DNA of 64,000 bases from Apostichopus japonicus (GCF_037975245.1 NC_092580.1:19580501-19644500), one strand, 5' to 3'; positions 24,813 through 38,478 are shown, counted from the stretch's first letter. Translations and numbers: made by a program. Notes: a model not told the origin generated them from the letters alone.

Positions 24813-26640
24813 AGGCATTGAAGACTCGCCCCACACTGCGTGTGGCCATCTGAAAAAGTTAACTTTCTGTTGCTCGCAAGCAGGGGCGGGATTTGAGTTG
24901 TGAAAGTGGGGGGGCAAACCTGCCAGCAAGACTATCTAAGCGGAGCGCCACCATCGGTTGGCGCGGAGCGTACCCAAAATTTTTTGGCTTTACAAACCCT
25001 CCAGATGGCCGGAAACGGCCCTTCCCGAGTGCTCTAAGCTGCATGTACCCATCCTTGAAATATGGATCTCATGTCTGCAATTGTATCTAGATAGTTAATT
25101 ATCGTTTAAAAATTTGAAGAGGATTGATAGTAGAACATATGGTCAGATGGCGATGTACAACTTTTGTTATACGTCACTATCTAAGCGGAGCGCCATCATC
25201 GGTTGGCAAGGAGCGGCAAAATGTTTGATGAAAGGTAACCTTAGATCGGTAAAATTAACACCCCCATATAGGCTTTAAATCGTATCTACACAATTAATGA
25301 ACGTGTGTAAATTTAGGGAGGACAGATAGAAGAACTTATATGTTGATGTACAACTGAAGCTTATACGTCACTATTTAATTAGGCAGTGCACCACCATCAG
25401 TTGGCGCGGCGCGTCGAAATTTAAGCAAAAAGGAAAACCTAGATCAGCAAAAATGACAATAAATCGCATATAGACAGTTCTTTCCCCCTAAAATTATTAG
25501 TATAGTGTGCATTGGACCGATCAAGAAAATGTTCAGCACCCACTTCGAAATTCCCCCCGCGGTCCCCACTTCTTGGAGCACTTGGCAAATATTGGGGGCT
25601 GAACCTTCCTTTACCCCTCCCCCCACTTTTTTTCATGGGGGATAAGTCCCTCAAGTCCACCGGTTCCGTCGCCACTGAAGTCGAGGCGGGGTGAATTTTA
25701 GGTGCAACATGGAGCAATATTTACGGGTCATTTCATAGTACTGGTTGAGATTTGAAAATGAAATTATTACCTGGCAGTACCAGCATTATGTTTGAACTAT
25801 TGCCAGATATCAGGCAACATAGAAATGCATAATAAATACTTGAATGTTACTTACTGTTAATGAAGGGCTAGACGACGGGGGAGGGGGGGTGTCATGTGTC
25901 AGTGTATTGAATTTAATTATTGATATACCCAATATACAAATCTGGCTTTCGTAAATCGTTTCTCTGGATTTAGTTATTCAACGCATTCAGTAGAGCAGCA
26001 ACGTTGAAAATCAATTCCTGAAGCTAGCACTATAGCACATGCCGCGGAATCATCACGTGAATCGCTAGTGTGTTAGCTCCAGGATTCGTAACCTGTGCTG
26101 CAAACCATGTGCTAGCTCCAGCTCCAGTTATTCTGCTATATGTTACGATGTTAACACAAATTCGACTTAGATTCGAAACAAATAGGCCTATTTGATAGAG
26201 CTGTTGTGGGGGAATAATTTCGATTAGGGTTGTGCACATTTGTCTACAAAAACGACAAAAAAAGTGAACTAAGGTTTGGGAAAAAGTGGGGGGGCAAATG
26301 CCCCCTCTTGCCCCCCCGTAATCCCGCCCAAGCTCGCAAGTGACGTTTTGTTTGTGTCGCTACAAAATGCAGACAGTACTGAAACGTGATACCCTGTTAT
26401 CTTTAGCTGGACCTGATAATGTCCATCGCTGTATCGTTTGTACACTGTGCTGTGGTTATTGACCGCAGCTGTATGTACTGACTGTACACTAGTGTCTAAT
26501 TACCCACAGTAGCAAGCTGTGTGTGTGTATTTTCTGGGATCGATGATGGTGTCTAATACTTCTGTTACACCTCATTCGAAACTACAGTAGGTCAGATTAC
26601 CGGCATTAGACATTTCTTTTTGCGCAAGTCTTCACACCCT
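24813..26640 (-). mobile_element. TTAA-flanked MITE (368 bp of its own sequence, interrupted by a hAT element)
   Basis: The ends are AGGCATTGAAGACTCGC and, reversed, AGGGTGTGAAGACTTGC, with TTAA directly outside both (24809-24812 and 26641-26644). The two halves, 24813-24880 and 26341-26640, together match the inverse of the element at 12349-12873. TTAA plus an AGG end fits Kolobok-like elements better than piggyBac (CCC ends); this assignment is inferred. Confidence 0.8.
24881..26332. mobile_element. hAT-type element (1,452 bp) nested inside a TTAA MITE
   Basis: The ends are CAGGGGCGGGATT and, reversed, CTTGGGCGGGATT, flanked by the 8-bp duplication CTCGCAAG (24873-24880 and 26333-26340). 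The body contains several diverged copies of an AAGCGGAGCGCCA(C/T)CATCGG block (about 24937, 25181 and 25385), related to the short elements at 8098 and 23154. No intact transposase frame was seen. The related uninterrupted MITE at 12349 shows the empty site. Confidence 0.85.
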
Positions 26641-27399
26641 TTAATGTTTCACCCTTACCAGCTACAGTATGTTTATTTATGGATCTTTCAGTTCACCTTA
26701 AATTATTTTTCAAATATAGATGATACAGTCTTGTTCAAATGCTGTGGAAGTAACACACAACATAGGCTAGGTTTCAAAAACACACCAAACATTCTCAGTT
26801 GTAAATTCTCTTTATCATTCATGATTGCTGGTCTATTTTAATAAGGTCTAACTTTCTTTATACATAGTAATACATGTTTATCTTAGCATAAATTTGGTAA
26901 AGACTAAATTAAGACTATAGTTAAGTATTCTAAAAATGACCCCAAAAAATGTCTAACAAGCATACTTAGAAAACATTAATGATTGCAGGAACCTGTTAGA
27001 AAATCCACAATCACAATGGACACTGATTTTGCTATGAAAAAGATTAGCTAAATGTTGGAGAATGAATTGCTGACATAACAATTCGATATGTTGTTACACT
27101 AGTTTGGCCTGGAAGAATTGTAATCACGTCGGTCCATCTTATGGCTATTACGAAATTACCCATTTTAAACTGGGCTCAATAGTTAAGTTCGGTTTGGTAC
27201 AGGTAGAACTTATGTATATACTGTCAGTGTCAGGCCTAACGATGTGGTGTATTGTCATTGTTACACAATACTCAGGACTTGGTAGCAGACGACAAAACAT
27301 GAAAAGCAACCACTTTTCCTTATTCGGTACAACTAAATCGCATCGCACTAATAAAGCATGCAAATTATTTCTTAGCTTTAAGCAGATATATTAAAACCC

Positions 27400-30300
27400 T
27401 GGCTTTCTTCTAACTATAAACAACAACAAGATAACTTGAGTTCATATGACAGAATCTCACATTGGTTAAACAAACTTACATTCATTCCGAACCATGCATT
27501 GGAAGTCGGCGTTCTTAGTAACCACGGCAAGTCACAGGTTTGCTACGGTCATCTTCTCGATGACTTCAGAGAAATGTCAAAGATGTACATGCAAATATTC
27601 ATTCCATGTGAAAATTCCATATACAATCATGCAGTAGATGATGAACATGCCTATCTCACGTTTATGCATAAGCCACTTCTAAGCGATCCGAGCTGAAATC
27701 GATTAACTTTACACGTCAACTCCGCTCTCAGGGTTAGCAAGGTGTTCTCGTCCGTAATGTATTAGTGTTCATTGTGCAGGTACGTAAAGATGGTACGTAC
27801 AAATTTACGTACGTTGTGGTGTGTTATTTAGCACTCAATTCATGTGCAGTATTCCCAAAAGCGCACGCTTTATCGGTGCCAGCAAAATGGATGTCGTGTA
27901 ACAGTTTCAGAAAATGTTTCAGATGGGCGCCATCACTTCGGTTTAGTCGGCGTCATAGCTGTAAGTTTAGGAGAGGGTTCCGCGGCTATGTGGGGGCGTT
28001 TGTCCTGATGTGAAGTATTCAGTCAAGGGCAGTTTGAATGTCCTCAATGTCTTATCATAAGAGTAGGATCAGGAGGCAAAGGGGGAGAACTCATTAGGCT
28101 GGGAGGGGAGTGCTATGTAAGTTCTCGCTCCTCCCCTTTACTTTTGTAGATAGGGATGCGGGAGCCATTCAATTGGATCATTTGCATTACCTAAACGAAT
28201 GCTAAGCAATCAAATGTTTTGCTTCATGTACGAAATGTTTCGACATGAAACGTTACAATTCGATCGCAAGTGGAATAAAAGTCGACATGCAATATAAATG
28301 TCGAAATTTCAAGATAATTTATCTGGGAATTTCTATATATTACATCAAATTTGCTACATAAGTTCAGTCAAAATTTCGAGGAAGCTAAATTTCGGGATGA
28401 ACAGTCGAACATTTTATGACAAATCGATATTGTGAGCTTAAACAAGTCAAATTCTCGAGAAACAAGGGAAAATTTCTACCTCAGACGTTATTATTTTGAG
28501 AATATTTTAAAACTTTGGTGAAAAAGTATGTAAAGAATGAACTTACGAGCGGCAAGTCAAAATGTCAATGCAAAATATCGAATATCGAATTTTGAAAAAA
28601 AGGGGTGAAATTTCTGATATTAAAAAATTTCGGGGAAAATTCAAAATTTCAGAAAATATTATAACATATGCCGATTGAAAATGGTTACGGAGGGCATTTT
28701 AACTTACAATTCACTCAAGTGAGGGGAAATTACTGACAGTCCATGGCGACGCCGTCCCTTCATCCTCCTATTCTTTCCCCTTTTCGTTCATTCTGTCTGA
28801 ACGTTTCCGATTATCTTGAAAGCACGTTATGGTGCCCGTCAATACGCATGGAAGCAATACCCGAAGAACGGAACGTACTTCCCAGGTCTATATGCAGGGA
28901 TTTGACAACAATACATCATGCACTGGTTACAGCCCTCTATAGTCACTTACACTGATAAATGAATAGCCCCATCTATTTTGGTTACAGCGATATCATGACG
29001 TATTATAGGTACCTATATAATATTAGATTATTTAATGTACTTTAGTTGGTTACTTAAGTTGCTTAACTAACTTAAGTGTATCGATCTGAGGATGCTATCT
29101 AATTGTTACTCGTATTCAGGTAACGCCTCAATGTTATAGAGCGCTGTGTGCTTACCAATATTCACTGATACCAGTTTAACGTGTAAGCTATAGTAACAAG
29201 CGTTTACTTGTAATTTGATGGTTTGATATGGAATCTCTTTCTCCCATGTTTGATTATGTTGTCAAAAAGAAGAAGATAATATCAGTGTCAAATGCAAAGG
29301 GTCTCCGCAGTGTAAGTTTGACAGTGTAAGATCGACTGCCAGTAAATATATATATATATACCGCCCCCATTTTTTCTTTTAATTTAGCTGTTCAACAATT
29401 CGTTAGCAAGACTAGCAGTTTCAGCTTATTTTCATTGAATAATTCTTCCAAATAAAATCCCTATTCTAGTTAGTGGTAGAAGTAGCTGTATTTTTTTCTT
29501 CTGATAAGCCTATTCTGCAGTCACGCATCGACGAAGTTTTTCAATACCAACTTCTTGAAAGTGATTGCTGATATAGGTGCAGACATTCCTTGTGTCACGC
29601 TTAGGTAAATTCACAAGTGACGTCTCATGTGTTAGGGTGTGTGAGACTCAAAGCAGCATTTTGCGAGTTATCTAAGCTTTCATCAGCTCATAACGGTTAG
29701 AAAGTTCTCAGAGTATATTAGGGCTATTTCAATAGAGTACTTCAAAAGACATGAAATTTGCATGATAGACTCCAAATAGTCGTTTTTGTGCAACCTGTCG
29801 TATGACAATCTGTTCATGTCCGTCACACAAGACTAATATATGCACTCAATTGAAGGTATGTTAATCCACCCGATTCACATAGTATCATATGTGTCGTAAA
29901 TTCGTAATACTATAATATAAAACCGCAGTAATGTTGTTGCACATAGTATTGTATGGTACAATGATATATTATAGGCAATTATATTTGTAACGTTTTAATA
30001 TTACAGTACAATAGTATAATACATACTAGCATGCGAATCGGCTGGTGAATCTGATCAAAAGTCGGGTAGACGAATAGAAGTGTGCATGAAAAGATATATA
30101 GGAGCAGAAGGGATAGAAATCGTCAGCGTTGATATCTAAATGGGTCAGTACATCACTTCCGTGCTTGAATGTTTGAAGCTCTTGTAAAGTCGTAGTGTGA
30201 AATTATCACCAATTGGCTGATAACATCTATACATGCACGGGCTTCACAAACATAGACCCTGCTAGTCACAAGTATTTACAAATGAGCCCAGAATCCCCAG

Positions 30301-33300
30301 ACCCCTCCCACCCCCATTCCACCAATCAACTGTCAGTATTATTCGCGTTTCTTTCTTGGTGTATTATATATCAGCGGCCTTTTGCCTTTCGAATACAAAA
30401 AAACTTAGACGCAATCACATTCAAAAATATTTTGTTCTCCATAAAATTACAGCCTACCTCAGAAACCAGGGATCGACATGGGAGGGGGGCAGGGTTAGAC
30501 GGATGACCATTAGCGTTGAACGACAGCTGCCAAAGGCCGCACCGTGCGCATGGTTTGTTATCCCGTAGGCGTTCAGTCCAAGGGCCCACTCGAGGGCCCC
30601 TGGTGGGTCCAGGGACGAAGCCCCGGTAAGCTGTCTAGGTTACACTGAAACTTGAAGCTCATGAAAGTTCAAGTATTTCGTCAGGCAGTTCCTGACCGTT
30701 CCTTGGGACCCAAATGCGAAATAATTTAACTCTCCTGTCATAATTTTGAACTCTTTTTCAAATCACTGCCCTCAAGGTTTCTCTGACCCCTTCCCCGTGT
30801 CGGGGAGGGGTTAGAATGTCATGCTACGGATGAGATGGCCCAAACATGTAATGTATACTCATGACACGAATCTCTCATTCCATCCTATCTTAGCTACTAC
30901 TCATTAGCAGACAAACCATGAAAATATGTACTTGGCGTATATCGAACAATAACAAACGTCGCCGACGTTTCGATGGCATCGTCCCACGTTCAATGATGGC
31001 TGATATATTCAGTTACCATATAGGCTATACAACGAGTAACTTATACAGTATTTTACAGACCCAACAGTGTACATCGCCAGTATTTAAAGTGAACCTAATT
31101 ATTCCAGTGAGATGTTATGGTTCACTGCTGATTCGATGCAGTATAATAATAGCTTAGAGGATCATTAGTGAAATATATGTGTGTTGGAAGCGAGAGCGAG
31201 AGAGCGGAGAGAGTTGAAGAGAGAATCGAGCCTTCAAACATCAGTGGCTCATCAATCAAAGCGGCTGAACCTGAGGCCAGCGCTTAATTGGTATCATAAT
31301 GCATAAAAAGGTACGACTTTTACGAATTCAAGAAATAAACCGCTCTATAATGCGATTCAGATTGGACATGTACAAATGGCGTTGGAACGGTTTGTGTGAA
31401 TTGACATAACATCTTTTAGTCTGTACTAACTTCGGTGTGGGATGTTATTCATGGATGATATGCTTTTCCGATGTATACAGGTCAAAGAAATATTTTCCGT
31501 TGGGTTATTATAGTAGGTTTATAAAACAGTGGATTAAAGTTAGGCTTATAGGATCATGAGCCGATCTCTTTATTTATTTAACCCTAGCGAGGCATTCCAG
31601 AGAGATGACATATTTTTTTATAGACGTTTATTTTGATAAATGAATAAGCTTCTGAAACCAGTGAAAGCACCACTTAAAAATCTGTCTCAGCATAGCCATT
31701 CCTAAAGAAGACATAGTCATCCTTTGCAGAAGAGGTAATCAATACAATTCTTGCTTTGTTGGCGATATTTTTAAACGTATAACAAATGTTAGTTTTACTT
31801 GTGAAATCTTCTATTTCTCTTTCTCTGGCCCCTCCGCCTCCTTTATTTGAAAAGTAACTGAGCAGAACGTATCGATTACATCACAGTGCATGCACGATGA
31901 TACTGTGTGTACCATGCAGATACATCTCTATAATGTTTACATCTCTGCTTGGTGAAACCCAATCTCCATATTCGTCATCTTGGCGAATAACATATGTCCA
32001 ATAGGATATGTCATGCATATGCGTAACCCGTCTTATTTATCAGTAAACATGATTGACTGTGTCCCCGTTTATACTTTCATATTCTCATCGACATCAAATA
32101 TAGTTCCTCTTCGTGTTCTGCGTTGGTAAGAAACAAGGTTCGCTTGACGCGATAACGACAAAAGGATCAACGTTTATCATCCGTGTATAATGCTATATAG
32201 TGTCATCACGTTCTTTTATAATCATCGTGTATATACTTTCATATAACTGTCATCACTTTGTGTTCTTTTTGGCGTCCCATAATATTAGTCTATCAGATGA
32301 CCTTTTACTCATTATGGCTGAGTTTTATGTCTCCTTTAAAGGAAAACTGTATCAATAAATTTGAATCCTTTGGTTCTCCATTTCATGTTAATATTGCAAC
32401 CGTATACATATAGTATATGTTGGTCGAGGCCCCGTGGAAATTTGTCCCACACGTATACGATGGGCCTCATGAACGACACCCAAAACGAGCTGATTCCAGA
32501 ATGACGTCAGAGAAGTCTTCAATACAAGGAACGTTAGAAGTTGAAAGTCCAAATTACAGAGAAGTTCAGATGTAACTTAAGGTTAAGCAAGTCATTCATA
32601 TTTGGTATCTTTGTTATTGTCATGTTTGCAAAATTTTGTCTCAAATATCAACGGAGCTTTGTTCTCGGTGTGATTTCAAAGATAATGTTTTACTGATGTA
32701 TGATATCACCCAGAATGCTCCTTGAGAAGTAAAAGCGCTTCTTCCTCCTTTCAACCTGAATTACGACTGCATATTATCAAGTGAGTAATATCGCAGAAGT
32801 CACATAACTATACTCTCCCCTATAGCATTTACTCAACGTAAAGTTAATTCAATTTGTTACGCTGTTTTAAAAAAAAAAATTCTGCTTCATATTTCTCAAT
32901 TATTAATTTAAGCGTATGATTGGATAGGGTTCCAAGTTTGGATAGAGCCTTCCAAGTTGTGAAGTTAACAATAAACCGGTTGCTGTAGTGTTATATTGAG
33001 ATGCAGCCCACTTTCGGTGTGAACTGAAACTTGATGTAAATTTTGATGAAAATCATGGAACAATTTTTTAGACTGAGTCTGCTTAGACTCTGACATCACA
33101 CCTGATTGCTTCAAGTTCACTTTTGGTACAAAATGTGTCAACTTCAAAATCACGTTGTTATCTCGAACCGATCAGTAGAATTGAATGTAAATGTTCGCCG
33201 AGATCTTAGCTATTTGTCCTCTTTCATCCGTCGAAAATAAATGTTCACCTATAGACCACTACTTTAAGTAGTTTCACAAAACTGTGAACCAAATGTAACT

Positions 33301-36300
33301 GCGCGACGTATTACTGTTTTGATTATTTGTGGCCAGTAGGCTATGTGTAGCATTTCCAGCACGGGTTTACGTCATTAACTGAGTGTCCCTTTATGATATC
33401 ATCCATCTTGTCTTCGGTTTACAATACTTTACTATGTATATTAATTGAAGTTGTAAATTTCGGAACGATTCCTTGGACACTTTGATAATCGGAAGCTTAG
33501 TTTTCCCTCTATGTCACTATAGGTCAATGCGTCATAATTCGATATATGACATGACGGTCCAATATGCTTATATATCTATAGAACAAACACCGAATAGCAT
33601 AATATATGATACATGTATACGGTGCGATACTTACTTCACAGCAATAACTATCGAGAAATTAACACTTAGGCTGTAGAAGCTATCGCCGAGCGTTTGCATA
33701 CTTATATATAGCTATGCATATATTTGTGATAAACTGCAACACAGACGTATACTGTCTATGCATTACAGAACGGAAGTTAGATACTGTATATCTATTTTTG
33801 GAACATTACCGAATGTCTTTTTGACAAATTGCGACACAGCTGGGGGAGAGACACATCACTGAGCTACGGAAGAGCTTAATCACCGAATGCGTCATATTGC
33901 GAAAGTGTGACATTATATGGGGAACAATCGATGAAATGGTAGGATTTATCATAAAAATACAACAATTGTTACTTTTCTACGGCCAGAAAAAGTGAACAAA
34001 GAGTGCATATGCTACAAGCCAGAATGAATATTCCACAATATTCACCAGATAAGTCTTTCTCCAGACTATGCATTCACGTGCCGCTTAGAAGCTGAATGTT
34101 AAATTATAACTCCTATTACAGCTTCGTACTTATCCTTTGTTTTTGACTTGTTCTACTACAACCAACCTGGAACGGTGAAAGAAATTTCTCTCCATAACAA
34201 TACTAGAAAGAAACAACTTCGAGTAGTCGTTCTGCAAATACCAAAATATATATTCAACTATCCTGGGTCAGTTATTAACAAGCGGCTAGCGGTATACCCT
34301 GCTTTGAATGGACAAGCAATCATTTACTGTACACTGCAGGGCACAGAATACTCTGAATGGGTGCTGCGATCATTGTAACTGCTATAAGTACTGTGTACTT
34401 GTGTGTAGAAAATTGGCGGCGCTGCAGTAAAGGAGAATAAAGAGCCGGATCTCCGGCTCTGGGAGAATACAGAGCCTTGCATTTCTGATTAGTATAATAC
34501 CACAACACCCATACCTTTTGTGCAGCAATTATCTGCATGCTAACGGTTCTCCGCCATTTATAGATTGAGATAACCACAAATCGTGTTTTCAAAAAGTTTT
34601 ATCCATGTTCCCTAGATTTAAGCTCAATTGTTGGGTCCAAGATTACAAGTTCGACTATCAAAACTAACGGAAAGTGACCCGCTATATGTAGGTCATACTG
34701 TCAGTAAGGTAGGCCCATCTCTGTAGAAATACATTGTACCAATGTACCGTGTCATACGGTCGTAAACCATTTGCTGGTTCAGTCTCTTGTAAAAACACCA
34801 AACCATCCACCCCATCCTTTACAAAGAAAAAACAACAAACAACAATAAACTCGATCACCAAGAAACAATAGGAAGCCTGTTGTGTTACTTTACGGTACAA
34901 TATTGTTAACCGTGGATGCAACTGAAGGAGCTCTTCAGTCCGCTCTGCACAGACTGGAGTTTTCAAAAAGTGTGATTCGAATAATGGCTAAGAGGTATAA
35001 TATGGCTAGGAGGTAAAAAAAAAAATCATTCCAGTGCGAAAGGTCTCATTCCCAACCAGCGATTTTGCTGAGCGTTCACTAGAATTTCCAGTATCATCTA
35101 TGTCTGTTGAACCATGGAGGTAGAACTGTTTATATCCCGTGATGGTTGAACTAGCCAGAGGAAAGTTACCCGGACCCACGGTGACTTACGACACGTATAG
35201 GCGAGAGGAAATAATGTCAGTAAACTATTGAGTATAGTGCCCTGCTTCATCTACTAACTATAGACCTTTATACAATAAACCGAACGGGATTCACTGACCT
35301 GGTACGTAGCCTACCTGACCCGATTGGATATGTTCTCATCTGCAACTGATTAGGATATATAGCCTAGAGTGAAACTTATGTGAACATCGAGGTAGGCCTA
35401 TATGGTGTTGGATTGAAAGCATGTAGGACTGTTTGCATCTGGGTTGTAACTTATAGTAGACCTAATTGAAAAACATGAGAACTATGTCGCACGCTTTATA
35501 CAAACATATATGTGTACAGTCCGCCAACATAATGAATGTGTTCAGACGGCCTTCTACTGACGGAAGGCGATGTTGAGTGCAGTTCAGTAGGCGGAGAGTG
35601 TCAGAAGCCCAACCCGCAAAAAACGAATGTACGAAGATGCAGAAAAGAATTCGGCCGGTTCCGGTTCCCCTCCCTATCCCATCCGATCACGTGTTCGCAC
35701 TATCTCAGTACCACGGTTTGTATTTGCGCCAAGTTAGTGGCTTCTTGTGACTTCTTGTGGTAATTCGCAGAAATAAGACTAGTCTGAAGAAACTGTGTAA
35801 ACACTTTTAGTAATCTTTTCCATGCGAAAATGTTTTCCATACGGTCATTCTTAGTTTCTTTCAAAGTAAACGACAGTTCCTGAAAGTCTACTGCCATGGA
35901 ACATCAACATAATTGTACCCCATAATTCCCACATTGGAAGTTGGGCTTTTCAGCTTTACTAATCAAAAGTTTATATTGAAATGAAGTTTACAGCTAGGCC
36001 GTTTTTGAAGTAACCACAATCATCAAACAACCCGTGTTCAGATTACTACGTTTTCAAATAATGTACAAAGCCGAAGCTATGTTGTCATACCTACACGTAT
36101 GTAATGTCCGTTAGTAATTGTGCACCATCTATCAACTTGTATCAACGTTAACCCTAGCATGCATATGTCTCTGTACAGTTTGTACGCAACGTAAAAAGTG
36201 AGTTTCTGTTTGCTTGTGGTTTCATTGTAATGTCCAATATGGCTCCAAGATGAACTGCTACTGACTCTCTCCCGGACAGGTTACCGTCTGCCGCTTTTTA

Positions 36301-37004
36301 GGCGCGGACTCAGCGTCCTTTCTGCCGCAATTGATCTTTGCCGAATAAGTGGATACATATTTTTCTTCATACGGAAAGTTCATAGAGGATAGACTGTGGG
36401 AGATGTAAAACGAAGAGAAATTTAACACGTTTTGATGACGAGCAGGCAGCTATATTGCTATAGTGTAATTTTGCTAGCCTAACGTTGTGTGCGTACATAT
36501 AATATGTACGCTGTGGAGTGCAACTTAGCATTAGCCTAGTTGAAGGCTGTACTGTACAGTATACGTACTGTCATACTTCTTATCCTTGTACCGGTAGTAC
36601 CATACTGTTTCTACAGTAGTATTACTAATTCATCATCGCACTAGGCTTGCCAGTGGATGTTTTGTTGGATTACAACTCGTTCAAATGGTAAATATCTACT
36701 CTTGTAAGGCCCAGGCTATGCCAGTTTTTGTCAAACCTCAAGAAATCACATAGGGTAGCCTAAGTAAGTTACACATCTTGGTTACTAAGTTATACAGTAC
36801 CGTAGTAGGCATACAGTAACTTAAGATTGGTATTGGTAATACAACTTACAAGGGCACAGTAGCATGAAACACCAATTAATTGTTAGTCACAATCCCAGGA
36901 AATTGGGACGAAATATAACTTCTTACCACCAAACAAAATAGATGACAGTTGATAACTTAAACATTTCTCGAAACTTAAATCTGTTAGAGAAAAACAAACA
37001 GCTC
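27400..37004. other. CpG-rich interval between ninjurin and WNK with no recognised gene
   Basis: By hand count CpG reaches about 37 per kb at 33-34 kb and about 30 per kb at 31-32 kb, against roughly 5-14 per kb in the sampled parts of the two genes and the left flank. It holds scattered AATTTCG motifs at 28300-28650 and a small AGAGCCGGA hairpin near 34440-34460. The most GC-rich non-transposon stretch is about 36240-36350. Open frames are short and without motifs. It may contain both promoters. Confidence 0.55.
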
Positions 37005-37013
37005 GATTTTAAC

Positions 37014-37811
37014 GGTCACACTAATTAGCGTCAACAGGCCGATTTCACGACAACTCAAGACAACAAGTTTAAAATACCATCAAATACAATTGATGTTATC
37101 AGAGTATATCTGGAAACACTGTTAAAACTGACTGGAACCAGCGTGCATACATATTTTTCACGGGAAAAAATGTTTTTGTCGTAAAAATCGCCAACTTTTT
37201 CCTAACGTTGAATTGGACGACGTGATGCTATTGCGCTTGTGCAATGCCATTGGACCGAACCATTATAATATGGATAATATGGGTGGAATTTGTGCTAGGT
37301 TTGGGAACTGCCTTGTGTACAGTGTCGGTAAGGTGGGTTGACGTAGTAATATAAAGCACCAAAGTATGGTGAATGAACTCCAAATCAAATTATTTAATGT
37401 TTTAAAATAATGAATATTGCTTATTGTTTTTCCATTGTAATTTACATATGTGATTATCAACTTTACAGAGTCTTGCTTACCATCATTTTGCCTGTTTTTA
37501 TTTTGTGGGTACCATTCTTGATTGAAAAATTGCACTTACCTGTAGTGTAATGGTTCGGTCCAATGTGATTGCGCAAGCGCAATAGCATCACGTCGTCCAA
37601 TTCAACGTTAGGAAAAAGTTGGCGATTTTTACGAAAAAAACATTTTTTCCCGTGAAAAATATGTATGCACGCTGGTTCCAGTCAGTTTTAAACGTATTTC
37701 CAGATATACTCTGATAACATCAATTGTATTTGATGGTATTTTAACCTTGTTGTCTTGAGTTGTCGTGAGTTGTCGTGAAATCGGCCTGTTGACGCTAATT
37801 AGTGTGACCCT
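37014..37811. mobile_element. Long-inverted-repeat (fold-back) element, ~800 bp, with a 9-bp target duplication
   Basis: Two arms of about 250 bp (37014-37265 and 37548-37811) are near-identical inverted copies around a 282-bp spacer with no recognised protein. The left end begins GGTCACACTAATTAGCG; the right end, reversed, begins AGGGTCACACTAATTAGCG. The element is flanked by GATTTTAAC at 37005-37013 and 37812-37820. Long inverted repeats with 8-9 bp duplications occur in Mutator-like, Merlin-like and other families; I do not choose between them. The arms differ at only a few sites, so insertion or arm homogenisation is recent. Confidence 0.85.
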
Positions 37812-38413
37812 GATTTTAACCTTAGGCCTAAGTTAAAGCCTGCATTTCCGAGATATAATTTGGAAAAGCTGCAGACTGGTGGTCAAATTCCTAAGAAAAA
37901 TATTCACAAAATATTCAGTGTAAACTAAGGAACTGACACACTATTCTTGTGATTGAAATAATGTACGGATTTAAACAGCAGTAGGCCTAGGCTACACTAG
38001 CCTAAGGCCTAAGTTACGCCTTACCTAGGCCTAATCAATCTTTGACAAAATGACTGAAATAGACCTAGATGATAAGTGATTTAGACAGTAATGTAAGAAA
38101 TAATGCCCTTTTATCCCTGGTAGAATATCATGACTTTGTATTGCTGTTTTTGTACATAGAGCTTAGGCCTATGCAATTTCAGCAAAATACACTGGCTACA
38201 CCACTAGAAATTGCACTGAAGTAATTTCGTGGTTAAAAATTAACAGTACAGATTTCAGTTCCAGGGAATGAAATACCTTTATGGCTAGGAAAGGACTGAC
38301 TTTGATATTCCCAGGTACTTTTAGGTCGCTAGACAAAATATATCAAACAAATTGCAGCAATGAACTTGACACAACTTTTCTTTGTAATCGGCCTATGTCA
38401 TTCTTAGTGCTTA

Positions 38414-38478
38414 TAGGCCATCAGCTGAAGGTCGAAATTCGCTTGTTTCGTTCCAGCAACTGCGGGTCTAAAATTTCT
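38414..38478 (+). repeat. Left terminal inverted repeat of the 4.1-kb transposon
   Basis: It begins TAGGCCATCAGCTGAAG and contains TTTCGTTCCAGCAAC and GCGGGTCTA in the same order as the right arm. Confidence 0.75.

Noticed and set aside
25840-25900. GTAAGT on the minus strand at about 25850 as donor of the missing ninjurin first exon
   Set aside because: It lies inside the 24881-26332 hAT-type element, and its frame has no start codon.
27436-27696. Plus-strand 86-codon open frame
   Set aside because: It begins at TTG rather than ATG and has no recognisable motif.
27765-28013. Plus-strand frame with a GTAAGT site nearby (about 27961), possible first exon
   Set aside because: There is no matching downstream exon or domain; the ATG near 27890 meets a stop within a few codons.
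28935-28985. Minus-strand ATG followed by a GTAAGT donor (about 28954) as the ninjurin first exon
   Set aside because: Its donor is phase 1, while the next ninjurin exon opens in phase 0.
30560-30640. GGGCCC-rich palindromic stretch, possible transposon end
   Set aside because: No partner end or target duplication was found nearby.
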